From: Anaerolineaceae bacterium | Lineage (GTDB): Bacteria; Chloroflexota; Anaerolineae; Anaerolineales; Anaerolineaceae | Reading direction: 5' to 3' | NCBI GenBank assembly: GCA_029265815.1 | Contig: JAJUGU010000001.1 | Location: forward strand, 1 to 64,000 | DNA length: 64,000 nucleotides | Part shown: positions 17,077-25,115 of the stretch, in pieces | How the letters are laid out: the number at the start of each line of letters is the position of its first letter | Numbering within the stretch: the stretch's first letter is position 1 | The notes under the pieces: generated by a model | Seen by the model: only the letters and a program-made list of their open reading frames with translations | Told to the model about the DNA's origin: nothing | Database searches by the model: none | Translations under genes and position numbers: made by a program

Positions 17077-17082
17077 TATAAT
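17077..17082 (+). promoter_or_regulatory. -10 element of the 17122 gene
   Basis: TATAAT on the plus strand; no good -35. An ATG at 17083 touches it, so translation should begin further down. Confidence 0.4.
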
Positions 17083-17121
17083 ATGATTTTTGTTAATATT
17101 TGTTCATGCAAGGAGTATTCA

Positions 17122-17535
17122 TTGGCCACAATTTATTCACCCGACAGTGCTGGAAAAGAAAGGACGCGCTTGACAAAAACGATCGTCCTGGCTCTTAGAG
17201 AGTTAATGAAGCAGAGTGAACCTAATCAAGAGACAAAAGATTTAACCGCTTACGTCGTTTTGGCATTGGAAGAGATCGCTGGAAATATTGATGCGTCGGT
17301 TGAGGCTTGGGAAAAAAGAGGATACTGGGTAAAAGCTGACAAGTTCCGGTTGGAATGGGAATGGGCAGGTGTTACAGCCAGGAATATGCGTACTGCGCTT
17401 AACAATGAAGATTGGGGAACCGTGGCGCTTTCAGCCGCGAAAATCGCGCAAAAATTAATCAAAGTAACCATACCAGAACGACACAGGCTGGGAACTCCCT
17501 GGGTGGGAGCTTCTAGACAGTTTTATCAAAAATAA
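17122..17535 (+). CDS. Conserved-looking small protein, unknown function
   Basis: 137 residues, predicted mostly helical, soluble, with no membrane segment or recognised motif. The sequence is Trp-rich in the middle (EAWEKRGYWVKADKF, LEWEWAG). The TTG at 17122 is chosen: AAGGAG lies 6 bases upstream, whereas the in-frame ATG at 17083 adjoins the -10 box and longer readings enter the tRNA gene. It is divergent from tRNA-Leu and convergent with the ADP-forming synthetase, sharing a terminator with it. No function assigned. Confidence 0.7.
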   Translation: MATIYSPDSAGKERTRLTKTIVLALRELMKQSEPNQETKDLTAYVVLALEEIAGNIDASVEAWEKRGYWVKADKFRLEWEWAGVTARNMRTALNNEDWGTVALSAAKIAQKLIKVTIPERHRLGTPWVGASRQFYQK

Positions 17536-17568
17536 AAAAACGCTTCCGAATAATTCGGAAGCGTTTTT
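17536..17568. terminator. Bidirectional terminator
   Basis: AAAAAAACGCTTCCGAA-TAA-TTCGGAAGCGTTTTT, perfect stem flanked by A- and T-runs; serves both convergent genes. Confidence 0.92.
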
Positions 17569-17580
17569 GATGGAAAAGAT

Positions 17581-19692
17581 TTACTTCTTCTTGAGGATGA
17601 TTCTGGCGTCAGCCACCTTCAAGCCTTCACCTTCTGCATAAACAAGGAAGGGGTTCGCATCAGATTCTGCGATCTCATCCTTGAGATCAAGAATCATAGA
17701 TGAGTAGTTGACAATCGCGTTCGCAAGAGCTTTCCGATCACGCGGCGCTTCACCTCTGGCACCAGCAAGGATTTTTGCACCTTTAATTTCATTGATCATA
17801 TCCATCGCTTCGACAGATGAAACTGGCGAAACACGGAAAGTAACGTCTTTAAGAACTTCCACGAAGATACCACCAAGACCGAACATGAGGGTAGGGCCAA
17901 AGGTGGGGTCATTGATGGAGCCCAAAATGACCTCAGTACCCCAGGGTGCCATTTCCTGTACTGCAATGCCATGAATATTAGCATCGGCTTTGTAAGCCTT
18001 TGCATTCTTCATAATAGTGTTGAAGGCTTCGCGCGCAGCAGCCTCGTCCTTAATATTCACTTTGACGCCACCGGCATCTGACTTATGCAGGATATCAGGC
18101 GAGACGATCTTCATGACGATAGGATAGCCTATCTTCTTGGCGGCAGCAATGGCTTCCTCTTCAGTCTTGGCGAGTGCGATCTTAGTTGTGGGCATTCCAT
18201 AAGCTTCGAAAATTGCTTTGGCTTCGATCTCGGTCAATGCAGTCCGGCCGTCTTTGCGGGCTGCTTCGATGATTTCCATAGATTTCTTCATGGCTTTTTC
18301 GTTCGGTTTGACATGGATATTGTTTTTCTGTTCCTGCAGGATCGCATATTCACGCAGTGCGGCGATAACGTTCACAGCTACGTCAGGAGCGAAGAAAGCT
18401 GGAATACCATGTTCATTAAGCCAGGCGATTGCTTCATTTGATCTATCACCACCCACAAAGGAAACTGTAACCGGTTTATTTTTCACACCGCTGTCGTCGA
18501 TTGCGCGTTTGATGCTTTCGGCGATTTCGTGCGGGTTGGTGATGGAAGTTTCACAATAGAGGATTACCAGGCCGTCAGTCCATTTATTGCTGATGGCATA
18601 TTTAACAGTTTCATAATACCATTCGTTTCCAGCCATACCCGTCATGTCGACCGGGTTCTTGGCAGAACCAAATTCAGGCATGTGTTTCTTCATTTCAGCC
18701 TGTACATCTTCTGGTGCAAACTTCAGTGGGATGCCGTAACGTTCAGCAGCATCTGTTGCAAGTACACCCACACCACCACCGTTGGTGAGTACAAGCAGGT
18801 TGTCACCCTTCATGGGAGGCTGGGAGGAGAGGCCGAGGGTGCGGTCGAATAGGTTGTCAAGATCTGAAGCCTGAATGACGCAAGCCTGTTTGAAAGCAGA
18901 ACCGTAAACTTTTGCTGCACCAGCCAGTGAACCAGTATGCGAGGCGGCAGCTGCGGCGCCATGAGCAGAAACACCAGATTTCAAAGCAATGATGGGTTTT
19001 TTGGAGTTCTTCGCAGCATCAATAAAGCGGCGGCCGTTCTTCAAACCTTCAATGTAAAGTGAAACACAAGAAGTATCTTCGTCATCGTTGAACCATTCAA
19101 TAAGGTCCGCAAAATCAACATCAGCCATGTTCCCAATGGAAATGAGCTTATCAAAACCAACCTTGCGTGTCCAGGTTGCCATCGCCAACGCAATTAAGAG
19201 GGCGCCAGACTGAGAAACCAGGGAGGCCTTACCGGGCAGGGGGAGGCTGGGGCAGAACGAGCCATTGAATTTATCTGAGTTGGACAATGAACCGACAATG
19301 TTTGGTCCAAGAATGCGCATTCCGTAACGTTTAGCGATATTCACAATTTCATCTTCGAGATCTTTGCGGCCGATTTCGCTAAATCCTGAAGTAATAACGA
19401 TCAATCCTTTGACACCCTTTTTGCCGCATTCTTCGGTCATCTCGACCATCGCTTTAGCAGGTACGCACATAACGGCAGAATCGATCTCACCGGGAACGTC
19501 TTTAAGTTCAGCATAGCATTTAACCCCCAGAATTTCAGATTCTTTCGGGTTAATCGGATAGATTTTGCCTTTGTATCCGTCTTTTAAGAGGTTACTGATT
19601 ACAGAATATCCAATCTTTCCAGGTGTAGCTGAAGCACCTACCACAGCTACTGATTTTGGTCTGAGCATCTTGTTTAAAACTTTCTTATCCAC
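17581..19692 (-). CDS. Acetate/acyl-CoA ligase (ADP-forming), alpha-beta fusion
   Basis: 703 residues, converting acyl-CoA + ADP + Pi to acid + CoA + ATP (substrate-level phosphorylation). CoA-binding domain (about 8-130, VAVVGASATPGKIGY), ligase-CoA domains with the phosphohistidine H252 in AASHTGSLAGAA, then a C-terminal ATP-grasp domain (about 485-700, with YPIVMKIVSPDILHKSDAGG). Alpha and beta are fused in one chain, as in many anaerobes. Start GTG at 19692 with GGAGGA 6 bases upstream. It is likely the ATP-forming step after KorAB-type oxidoreductases. Acyl specificity is unknown. Confidence 0.93.
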   Translation of the reverse strand: MDKKVLNKMLRPKSVAVVGASATPGKIGYSVISNLLKDGYKGKIYPINPKESEILGVKCYAELKDVPGEIDSAVMCVPAKAMVEMTEECGKKGVKGLIVITSGFSEIGRKDLEDEIVNIAKRYGMRILGPNIVGSLSNSDKFNGSFCPSLPLPGKASLVSQSGALLIALAMATWTRKVGFDKLISIGNMADVDFADLIEWFNDDEDTSCVSLYIEGLKNGRRFIDAAKNSKKPIIALKSGVSAHGAAAAASHTGSLAGAAKVYGSAFKQACVIQASDLDNLFDRTLGLSSQPPMKGDNLLVLTNGGGVGVLATDAAERYGIPLKFAPEDVQAEMKKHMPEFGSAKNPVDMTGMAGNEWYYETVKYAISNKWTDGLVILYCETSITNPHEIAESIKRAIDDSGVKNKPVTVSFVGGDRSNEAIAWLNEHGIPAFFAPDVAVNVIAALREYAILQEQKNNIHVKPNEKAMKKSMEIIEAARKDGRTALTEIEAKAIFEAYGMPTTKIALAKTEEEAIAAAKKIGYPIVMKIVSPDILHKSDAGGVKVNIKDEAAAREAFNTIMKNAKAYKADANIHGIAVQEMAPWGTEVILGSINDPTFGPTLMFGLGGIFVEVLKDVTFRVSPVSSVEAMDMINEIKGAKILAGARGEAPRDRKALANAIVNYSSMILDLKDEIAESDANPFLVYAEGEGLKVADARIILKKK

Positions 19693-20028
19693 AGCAGTTC
19701 CTCCAAATGATATTGTTTTAGGTTATTCTTCAAAATTTACAGGTATACAACGAATAATGACGGTAAACCTAAAAGAACACTTTCATTGTATACATTTTTA
19801 TCTAAACAAAAGTACCCAATATTGTGACAATTCGTCATAAATCAACCGTTGACTATGACCACATCTGATCTTCACATCAGGTTCATCGATGTCTGAACGC
19901 GAAAAAGATTATGGATATTGCTACTGAATAATCACTCCTGTCACGAGCAAATCCTTTATTCAATCCTCCTTATGATGAAGAGAAAACTCTTGGAACAACT
20001 CGACATCAACAGAAGATCAGCCAGATCA
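19693..20028. other. 336-bp intergenic leader region with two GTATAC sites
   Basis: No gene seen. Two GTATAC palindromes within a TTGTATAC(A/C) context lie at 19743-19748 and 19788-19793, 45 bp apart, in the 5' leader of the ADP-forming synthetase; FadR-type GntR operators often have a GT(N)AC core. No clear -35/-10 pair was found, and no convincing terminator after the threonine dehydrogenase gene. Confidence 0.45.
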
Positions 20029-21045
20029 TTATGCATATCTGGCCTTGATCGATGGGATCAAATATTCATCAAATGCCCTTTGCTCGTCATAATCAGGTTT
20101 CCATCCCCAATCTCTGGTGGCGGCACTGTCATCTACATCAGCAGGCCAGGAATCGACAATGTTTTGCCGGGCAGGGTGAGGTTCGAAAGTGATTACTGCA
20201 TTCGGGAATGCCTTTTTTACCCTGACCATAAATTCTTCGGCAGTGGGGCTAAAACTGGTGACGTTGTATACCATCTGTTTCAGGTTTTCACGCGGCGCAG
20301 ATTCAAGTTGCAGCAATGATTTGATGGCGTCTGGCATGACCATAAAAGGCAGTTTTGCATCAGGGCGTACGAAGCATGCGTAAGGTTTGCCCTGGGCAGC
20401 ATGGTGCAGCATTTCTGGACCGTAATCACTTGTTCCACCTGTAGGAATTGTCACAGAGCTGATCAACCCGGGGAAGCGCAGGCAGCGAAAATCAACTGTA
20501 TGTTTTACTTCATCAGCAGCCAATTGTCTGTAATAACGGCTGTAGTACCTACCAAGATGCTCACAGTAAAGTTTGTTACAGCCATACATTGTTGTTGGTG
20601 CACACCAATCACATTCCTTGATCTTACCGGCTTTTTTCTTTACTTCAAGAGACGGGAGGCCATACGCCGCAATCGAACTGGGGTAAAGGAATTTTACTGG
20701 TTTGCCCTGCCAGGAAGATTGCTCAACAGCCAGGCGAAGCAAGTTGAGTGTGCCTTCAACATTGACACGATGTGCCGTCTCAGGATTGTATTCAGCTTTT
20801 GTTGAAAGAATAGATGCCAGGTGATAAATCGTCCGAATATCATATTCAGCCACCAGGCGCCCAAGCAGGAGGTTATCAAGGATGTCGCCCTGAATAAAGC
20901 GTTCGCAAAGGGGCAGCAGTGATGCATCGAGGGGTTGAACATCCATGGCAACGATCTTCGTGTCACCAGATTCTCCGAGATGGCTGATGAGGCCGTGTCC
21001 GATTTCGCCGTTTGCACCTGTTATCAGAACAACTTCTTTACGCAT
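20029..21045 (-). CDS. L-threonine 3-dehydrogenase, GalE-like SDR type
   Basis: 338-residue extended short-chain dehydrogenase. N-terminal GANGEIG NAD site, catalytic PSSIAAYG and YGCNK (Tyr/Lys pair), and C-terminal features of the bacterial GalE-like threonine dehydrogenases (FPGLIS, PTGGTSDYG, DSWPADVDDSAA, DWGWK). It oxidises threonine to 2-amino-3-ketobutyrate with NAD+, which then gives glycine and acetyl-CoA. The start at 21045 follows GGAG by 7 bases; two upstream in-frame starts lack an SD. Another sugar-nucleotide epimerase activity is less likely. Confidence 0.82.
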   Translation of the reverse strand: MRKEVVLITGANGEIGHGLISHLGESGDTKIVAMDVQPLDASLLPLCERFIQGDILDNLLLGRLVAEYDIRTIYHLASILSTKAEYNPETAHRVNVEGTLNLLRLAVEQSSWQGKPVKFLYPSSIAAYGLPSLEVKKKAGKIKECDWCAPTTMYGCNKLYCEHLGRYYSRYYRQLAADEVKHTVDFRCLRFPGLISSVTIPTGGTSDYGPEMLHHAAQGKPYACFVRPDAKLPFMVMPDAIKSLLQLESAPRENLKQMVYNVTSFSPTAEEFMVRVKKAFPNAVITFEPHPARQNIVDSWPADVDDSAATRDWGWKPDYDEQRAFDEYLIPSIKARYA

Positions 21046-21096
21046 AGTATTCTCCATGTTTGAAATTTCAGGACTCCACACAATGAGGAGATTGAA

Positions 21097-21132
21097 TAAA
21101 AAAAGTTCTGGTGGTTAATCCAGAACTTTTTT
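21097..21132. terminator. Terminator after secF
   Basis: AAAAAAAGTTCTGG-TGGTTAAT-CCAGAACTTTTTT, stem with T-runs on both strands; ends the secD-secF unit. Confidence 0.88.
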
Positions 21133-21141
21133 CTATATGAT

Positions 21142-22068
21142 TTACGAAGCAGTAGTCTCCTGATTTTTATGGAACCAGGTTTTCCATTCCTTCTTTTCCC
21201 AGACTACCAGCAGTGGGGCTGCGATGAAGATTGAGGAGTAAGTACCGCTGAGAAGTCCAACGAGAAGAATCACAGCAAATTCGCGCAGGGTGACACCACC
21301 AAATAATGCAAGAGAAAGCAGCAAGAATTCAACTGTCATTAATTGGGTATTAATTGACCGCTGCAAGGTTTGAACGATGGAATGATTAGCAAGTTTTTCG
21401 AAATCGAGTTTGCGATAAATGCTGCTATTTTCACGGATGCGGTCGAAAACCACGATCTTGTCTTGCACAGAAAAACCGACTACTGTTAGGAGAGCAGTCA
21501 GATAAAGAGAATCGACCTGCCACCCGAAGAATTTTGCACCGTAACCCGTGAGGGCTAAAACCAATAATACGTCATGGACCATGGCGATAATCGCGCAAAC
21601 ACCGTAACGGAAAGCGTGAGGTACTTTGCGGAATGCAAACCAGATATATAAGACAACTGCAACCGCAGCCAGGCTTACGGCTTGAATGGCACGTTGGGTG
21701 ACACCTTTACCGATTGAGGGCCCAACCGTATCTGCTTTGAGGATGATGATCTCGCTGTTGACGATGTTTTTCAACTCGTCCAGGATGGTATTTTTCACTG
21801 ATTCGCTCAATTCAGAAGAGCGCAAAACAAGTGAACCTTCACTGGTGGATTGAACCTGCAGGTCTTTAATTCCATTTTGATCATAGATATTCTTGATCGA
21901 TTCCGTGGATGGTAACTGCCCATTTTCGAAGCGGACTTCTAGAAGCGTGCCACCTTTAAAATCGATCGATAGAGGCATTCCATTCACAGCCAGCATGATA
22001 AGGCCTGGAATGATGATCAATAGAGATAATGCAAAGAAAAAGTAGCGTTTACCAAGAATGTTTAGCAT
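21142..22068 (-). CDS. secF: Protein translocase subunit SecF
   Basis: 308-residue six-TM RND-like subunit that works with SecD and SecYEG to drive preprotein translocation by the proton gradient. N-terminal TM, the periplasmic/extracytoplasmic domain begins IDFKGGTLLEVRF, and TM4-5 carries GFSVQDKIVVFDRIREN. The start at 22068 is chosen for the strong AGGAGG. It lies 11 bases after secD. Confidence 0.94.
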   Translation of the reverse strand: MLNILGKRYFFFALSLLIIIPGLIMLAVNGMPLSIDFKGGTLLEVRFENGQLPSTESIKNIYDQNGIKDLQVQSTSEGSLVLRSSELSESVKNTILDELKNIVNSEIIILKADTVGPSIGKGVTQRAIQAVSLAAVAVVLYIWFAFRKVPHAFRYGVCAIIAMVHDVLLVLALTGYGAKFFGWQVDSLYLTALLTVVGFSVQDKIVVFDRIRENSSIYRKLDFEKLANHSIVQTLQRSINTQLMTVEFLLLSLALFGGVTLREFAVILLVGLLSGTYSSIFIAAPLLVVWEKKEWKTWFHKNQETTAS

Positions 22069-22079
22069 TGGGTATCCTC

Positions 22080-23480
22080 CTATGCACCAAACCACTTTTG
22101 GCGGTGTTCAGGCTTGATAAAATCGATCACAATGCTCAAGAACGTGCGCGTAATGAAGAAAGCAGTGAAGAGGGAGACAAACACCCCCAATGAGAGTGTT
22201 ACCGCGAATCCTTTGACCACTGTGGCACCGAAGGTAGAACCGAACCAGAATAAAATGACACTGGTAATAATGGTGGCAATATTTGAATCGCGGATCGAAG
22301 GCCAGGCGCGTTTCCATCCCATATCCACAGCCTGCCTCAGCGTACGCCCGTTTCGCAACTCTTCCTTAAGCCTTTCAAAGATCAGGATGTTTGCATCCAG
22401 TGCACTACCGGTTGAGAGCAAGAAACCCGCGATACCAGAGAGGGTGAGGGTGACCGGGATCAGTTTGAATAATGCGAAGGTGAGTCCGGCATATATTGCA
22501 ATTCCAACCACTGCAACGCCACCTGGTAGGCGGTAGTAAATGATCATGAACAAAGCAACAATGGCAAACCCAATCAGACCTGCCAGAAGGCTTTTCTGCA
22601 AAGAATCTGTACCTAATGTTGGACCAACCACACGGCTTTCGACAATTTCAACGGGAACAGAAAGGCGGCCGTAGCGCAGGGTAACAGCCAGGTTGTTAGC
22701 TCTATCGTAATCAAAGTTGCCGGTAATCTGTCCTTTCCCTTCAGTGATTGCGGTGCTTATCTGAGGGCTAGAGATGACCTTCTTATCAAGTACAATCGTG
22801 AGGGCTTTACCTACATTAGCAGATGTATGCTCTTTGAAAATAGTTGTGCCTTCTGCAGTTAATACAAAATCAACTGCGTAACCACCTGTCTCGCTGGTTG
22901 TCACAGTAACAGATTCAATATCCTTGCCAGTCATGATAGTATGCCAAACTGTGGTCTCTGCATTTCCATCTGCTGTTTCTGGGGCAGCGGTCGGTTCCAC
23001 TGTGGCGGTTATCGTTGGTTCTGCAGTTGGTGCTGAAGTGGTATCACCAACGACATAATCGGTTACGATCGAATCACCGGGGTTCATGAAGGTACTGCCC
23101 GTATCAACAAACTCCAGCAAACCAGTTTGTTTAATCGAGGCAATGACATCTTCAGTATTCGTGAGACCAGGAAATTCACCCAGAATATACTTATCTCCCG
23201 AAACCTGGAATATGACTTCACTTACACCGAGGCCGTTAGCGCGGTTTTCGAGGATTTTGCTGGTATCTTCCAGGTCGGTGCGGCTGGCGGTTACACCTTG
23301 TTGAGGACTAAGAAGAACCTGCATGCCACCGCGCAGGTCTAGACCTAAAACGGGGTTTAAGGTACGCTCAAAGCTTCCGATCTTTATTCCGGTCTGGCCT
23401 TCAGCGCGGGGTAGATCCACCCAAACGATTAAAGCCACAAGAACAAGGATCACAATCAATTTTATATAACGACGATCCAT
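22080..23480 (-). CDS. secD: Protein translocase subunit SecD
   Basis: 466 residues: N-terminal TM (about 6-23), extracytoplasmic P1 region beginning GLDLRGGMQVLL, and five C-terminal TM segments with STGSALDANILIFERLKEEL. A Pro/Thr/Ala/Glu-rich stretch (about 146-177) interrupts the extracytoplasmic region. The start at 23480 follows GGAGG; a longer reading would begin upstream of the SD. Co-operonic with secF. Confidence 0.94.
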   Translation of the reverse strand: MDRRYIKLIVILVLVALIVWVDLPRAEGQTGIKIGSFERTLNPVLGLDLRGGMQVLLSPQQGVTASRTDLEDTSKILENRANGLGVSEVIFQVSGDKYILGEFPGLTNTEDVIASIKQTGLLEFVDTGSTFMNPGDSIVTDYVVGDTTSAPTAEPTITATVEPTAAPETADGNAETTVWHTIMTGKDIESVTVTTSETGGYAVDFVLTAEGTTIFKEHTSANVGKALTIVLDKKVISSPQISTAITEGKGQITGNFDYDRANNLAVTLRYGRLSVPVEIVESRVVGPTLGTDSLQKSLLAGLIGFAIVALFMIIYYRLPGGVAVVGIAIYAGLTFALFKLIPVTLTLSGIAGFLLSTGSALDANILIFERLKEELRNGRTLRQAVDMGWKRAWPSIRDSNIATIITSVILFWFGSTFGATVVKGFAVTLSLGVFVSLFTAFFITRTFLSIVIDFIKPEHRQKWFGA

Positions 23481-23537
23481 AAATTGTTCGACCTCCGATG
23501 AAATCAAAATCCAGCCGTAGCTGGCGTGAACGAAAGA

Positions 23538-23543
23538 ATTATA
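23538..23543 (-). promoter_or_regulatory. -10 element of secD-secF
   Basis: TATAAT on the minus strand, 57 bases before the secD start; no clear -35. A short CCAGC-TACG-GCTGG hairpin follows in the leader. Confidence 0.4.
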
Positions 23544-23573
23544 CCTCAAAGTATTTTTATGGATGGCTGTTCT

Positions 23574-23942
23574 TCAATCGTGCAGATAAGTTTGCAGTTC
23601 TTTTACGACTCGATCAATCAATTGTTGGGGGGTGAGATCATCGGTATTGATGCAGATATGAGCATTTTCGATAGCATCTCGGAGACGGAAAAGTTGCTGG
23701 GCGTATTCGTCTCTCGTCCAATTGAGGGATTTACGCGCAATCGTGTTTTCATATGAGACTTCAAGATAAATCAGAATGTCGGGATTTGTAATCCTGCGCC
23801 ACATCGTGGGGACGTAAGAGTGTTCTTGGGCAATGTGCCTGCAATTGAAACCAAGCGCAGTTAATCCGGCGTTGAGTGTGGTTTTTCCTGAAGCACAAAC
23901 GCCGACGATCCCGATCAGAGGTTTAGGCGAGACTTTTTCCAT
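23574..23942 (-). CDS. Small P-loop NTPase, possible kinase
   Basis: 122 residues with Walker A GVCASGKTTL at residues 12-20 and a short nucleotide-kinase-like body (NPDILIYLEVSYENTIARK). Far shorter than adenylate or shikimate kinases; a divergent small-molecule kinase or regulatory ATPase is possible. It has no SD before ATG and follows the SpoIIE-type phosphatase by 48 bases, so it probably depends on the same transcript. Function unknown. Confidence 0.7.
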   Translation of the reverse strand: MEKVSPKPLIGIVGVCASGKTTLNAGLTALGFNCRHIAQEHSYVPTMWRRITNPDILIYLEVSYENTIARKSLNWTRDEYAQQLFRLRDAIENAHICINTDDLTPQQLIDRVVKELQTYLHD

Positions 23943-23953
23943 AATTAAGAAAT

Positions 23954-23974
23954 GAACGAGGGGGCTCCTCGTTC
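23954..23974 (-). terminator. Hairpin between the SpoIIE-type phosphatase and the P-loop gene
   Basis: Perfect 8-bp stem GAACGAGG/CCTCGTTC followed on the minus strand by TTTCTTAATT. It is a weak or partial terminator at best. Confidence 0.4.
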
Positions 23975-23990
23975 CATTTGTGATCTGGTT

Positions 23991-24710
23991 TTAGTGGTTA
24001 TACATCGGAACCACTGGCAGGCGTACGGTCATGCGCCTTATTTGATCAGTTTCGTGTGGAGTGGACCGTAGTACGACCACACTCATGTCATCGTTAGGGC
24101 GATTATTGTCCAATCGAATAGCCTGCGCAAGGATGGAATCGGCAATCTCCTGTGCTGAAGGGTTTTCTTCTTCCAACATCGCCTCGAGGATGGTGCATAT
24201 ATCGAGCTTTTGGCCGGTTCGATCTCCAGCAAATTTAATTCCATCGGTATAGAGCACGATTGTGATGCCACTTTCAAGCGGGAATTCTGTAATAGAAGGC
24301 CGAATATTGCGTGAAGTTCCAATAGAAGGGCTATCGGTGGAAATACATTCGATCTTATCATCACGAGCGATAAAGACAGGTGTTGGGTTATTGCGTGAAA
24401 TGACAATCGTTCCTGTCTGTAAATCGACAGAAAGAATATTGAGACAAGCGGTTACTTTACCATTTCTCTCTGTAAAAAGATAATCAGATGCAGCCCTGGC
24501 TGCTGCACCATCTCGCACGCCATCGGCAAGCAGGCTGATCACTTTACGCACGACCATGGTCGAGATGGCTTTCGCTCCTCTACCTGAGGTTTGCCCATCT
24601 GCCAGAACTACCGATACGCCACCATTTGGCCGTTCAACGACCTCAAGGGTATCGCCGCTTTCGGACACAGCATATTTATTGATTTTCGCAATCGCTATAT
24701 TAATTTCCAT
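23991..24710 (-). CDS. SpoIIE/PP2C-type Ser/Thr phosphatase
   Basis: 239 residues, single SpoIIE-like PPM domain: metal-binding VVLADGQTSGRGAKA near the N-terminus, LYTDGIKFAGD in the middle and NDDMSVVVLR near the C-terminus. No sensor domain or TM. Such proteins dephosphorylate anti-anti-sigma or regulatory proteins; the partner is not in the window. The promoter's predicted start site coincides with the A of ATG and no SD is present, so a leaderless mRNA is likely. Confidence 0.82.
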   Translation of the reverse strand: MEINIAIAKINKYAVSESGDTLEVVERPNGGVSVVLADGQTSGRGAKAISTMVVRKVISLLADGVRDGAAARAASDYLFTERNGKVTACLNILSVDLQTGTIVISRNNPTPVFIARDDKIECISTDSPSIGTSRNIRPSITEFPLESGITIVLYTDGIKFAGDRTGQKLDICTILEAMLEEENPSAQEIADSILAQAIRLDNNRPNDDMSVVVLRSTPHETDQIRRMTVRLPVVPMYNH

Positions 24711-24716
24711 ACAGAG

Positions 24717-24746
24717 ATTTTACATCATTAGTCAAATTTCTTTCAA
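24717..24746 (-). promoter_or_regulatory. Promoter of the SpoIIE-type phosphatase gene (leaderless)
   Basis: Minus strand TTGAAA, 18 bp, TAAAAT; the start codon begins 7 bases after the -10. Confidence 0.5.
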
Positions 24747-24780
24747 TCCCGAGGAAAGATGTGGAAATTTAAAATTAAGG

Positions 24781-24809
24781 TTGACGGTTAGAGGGGTTTT
24801 ATGTATAAT
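24781..24809 (+). promoter_or_regulatory. Promoter of rpmF
   Basis: TTGACG (24781-24786), 17-bp spacer, TATAAT (24804-24809). Confidence 0.85.
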
Positions 24810-24816
24810 CCATCAG

Positions 24817-24852
24817 CCTGTCAAATCATGACGGGTAGGAATTTTTGACAGG
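24817..24852 (+). promoter_or_regulatory. rpmF leader hairpin overlapping the SD
   Basis: Perfect 9-bp inverted repeat CCTGTCAAA (24817-24825) / TTTGACAGG (24844-24852) with an 18-base loop. The right arm takes in GG of the SD GGAG (24851-24854), and the hairpin begins near the predicted transcript start. It could modulate L32 translation. Confidence 0.5.
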
Positions 24853-24861
24853 AGTATTGAA

Positions 24862-25059
24862 ATGGTTCCTCTTCCAAAACGAAAACTTTCTAAAGGCAGA
24901 CGCGACCGCAGGCGTGCTCAAGACGCACTCACAACAGCCAACCTGGTTCAGTGCAGTAATTGCGGAGAAATGCGACTTCCTCATACCGTATGCCCCAATT
25001 GTGGGCAATATCAGGGTCGGGAAGTGCTTCATATTGAAAAAGAAGCAAAGAAAAAGTAA
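24862..25059 (+). CDS. rpmF: 50S ribosomal protein bL32
   Basis: 65 residues, basic, with PKRKLSKGRRDRRRAQ at the N-terminus and the four-Cys zinc motif C31-x2-C34-x9-C44-x2-C47. Normal size for zinc-binding L32. SD GGAG 7 bases before ATG. Monocistronic, with its own promoter and terminator; no plsX or DUF177 gene is adjacent. Confidence 0.96.
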   Translation: MVPLPKRKLSKGRRDRRRAQDALTTANLVQCSNCGEMRLPHTVCPNCGQYQGREVLHIEKEAKKK

Positions 25060-25069
25060 GAACGAATAG

Positions 25070-25095
25070 AAAAACGGGCGTAAGCCCGTTTTTTC
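25070..25095. terminator. Bidirectional terminator between rpmF and hflX
   Basis: AAAACGGGC-GTAA-GCCCGTTTTTT; T-runs on both strands. Confidence 0.92.
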
Positions 25096-25115
25096 TTTAA
25101 CATTACCGTAATCAA

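Noticed and set aside
16999-17121. Upstream extension of the 17122 gene
   Set aside because: It overlaps tRNA-Leu and the -10 box.
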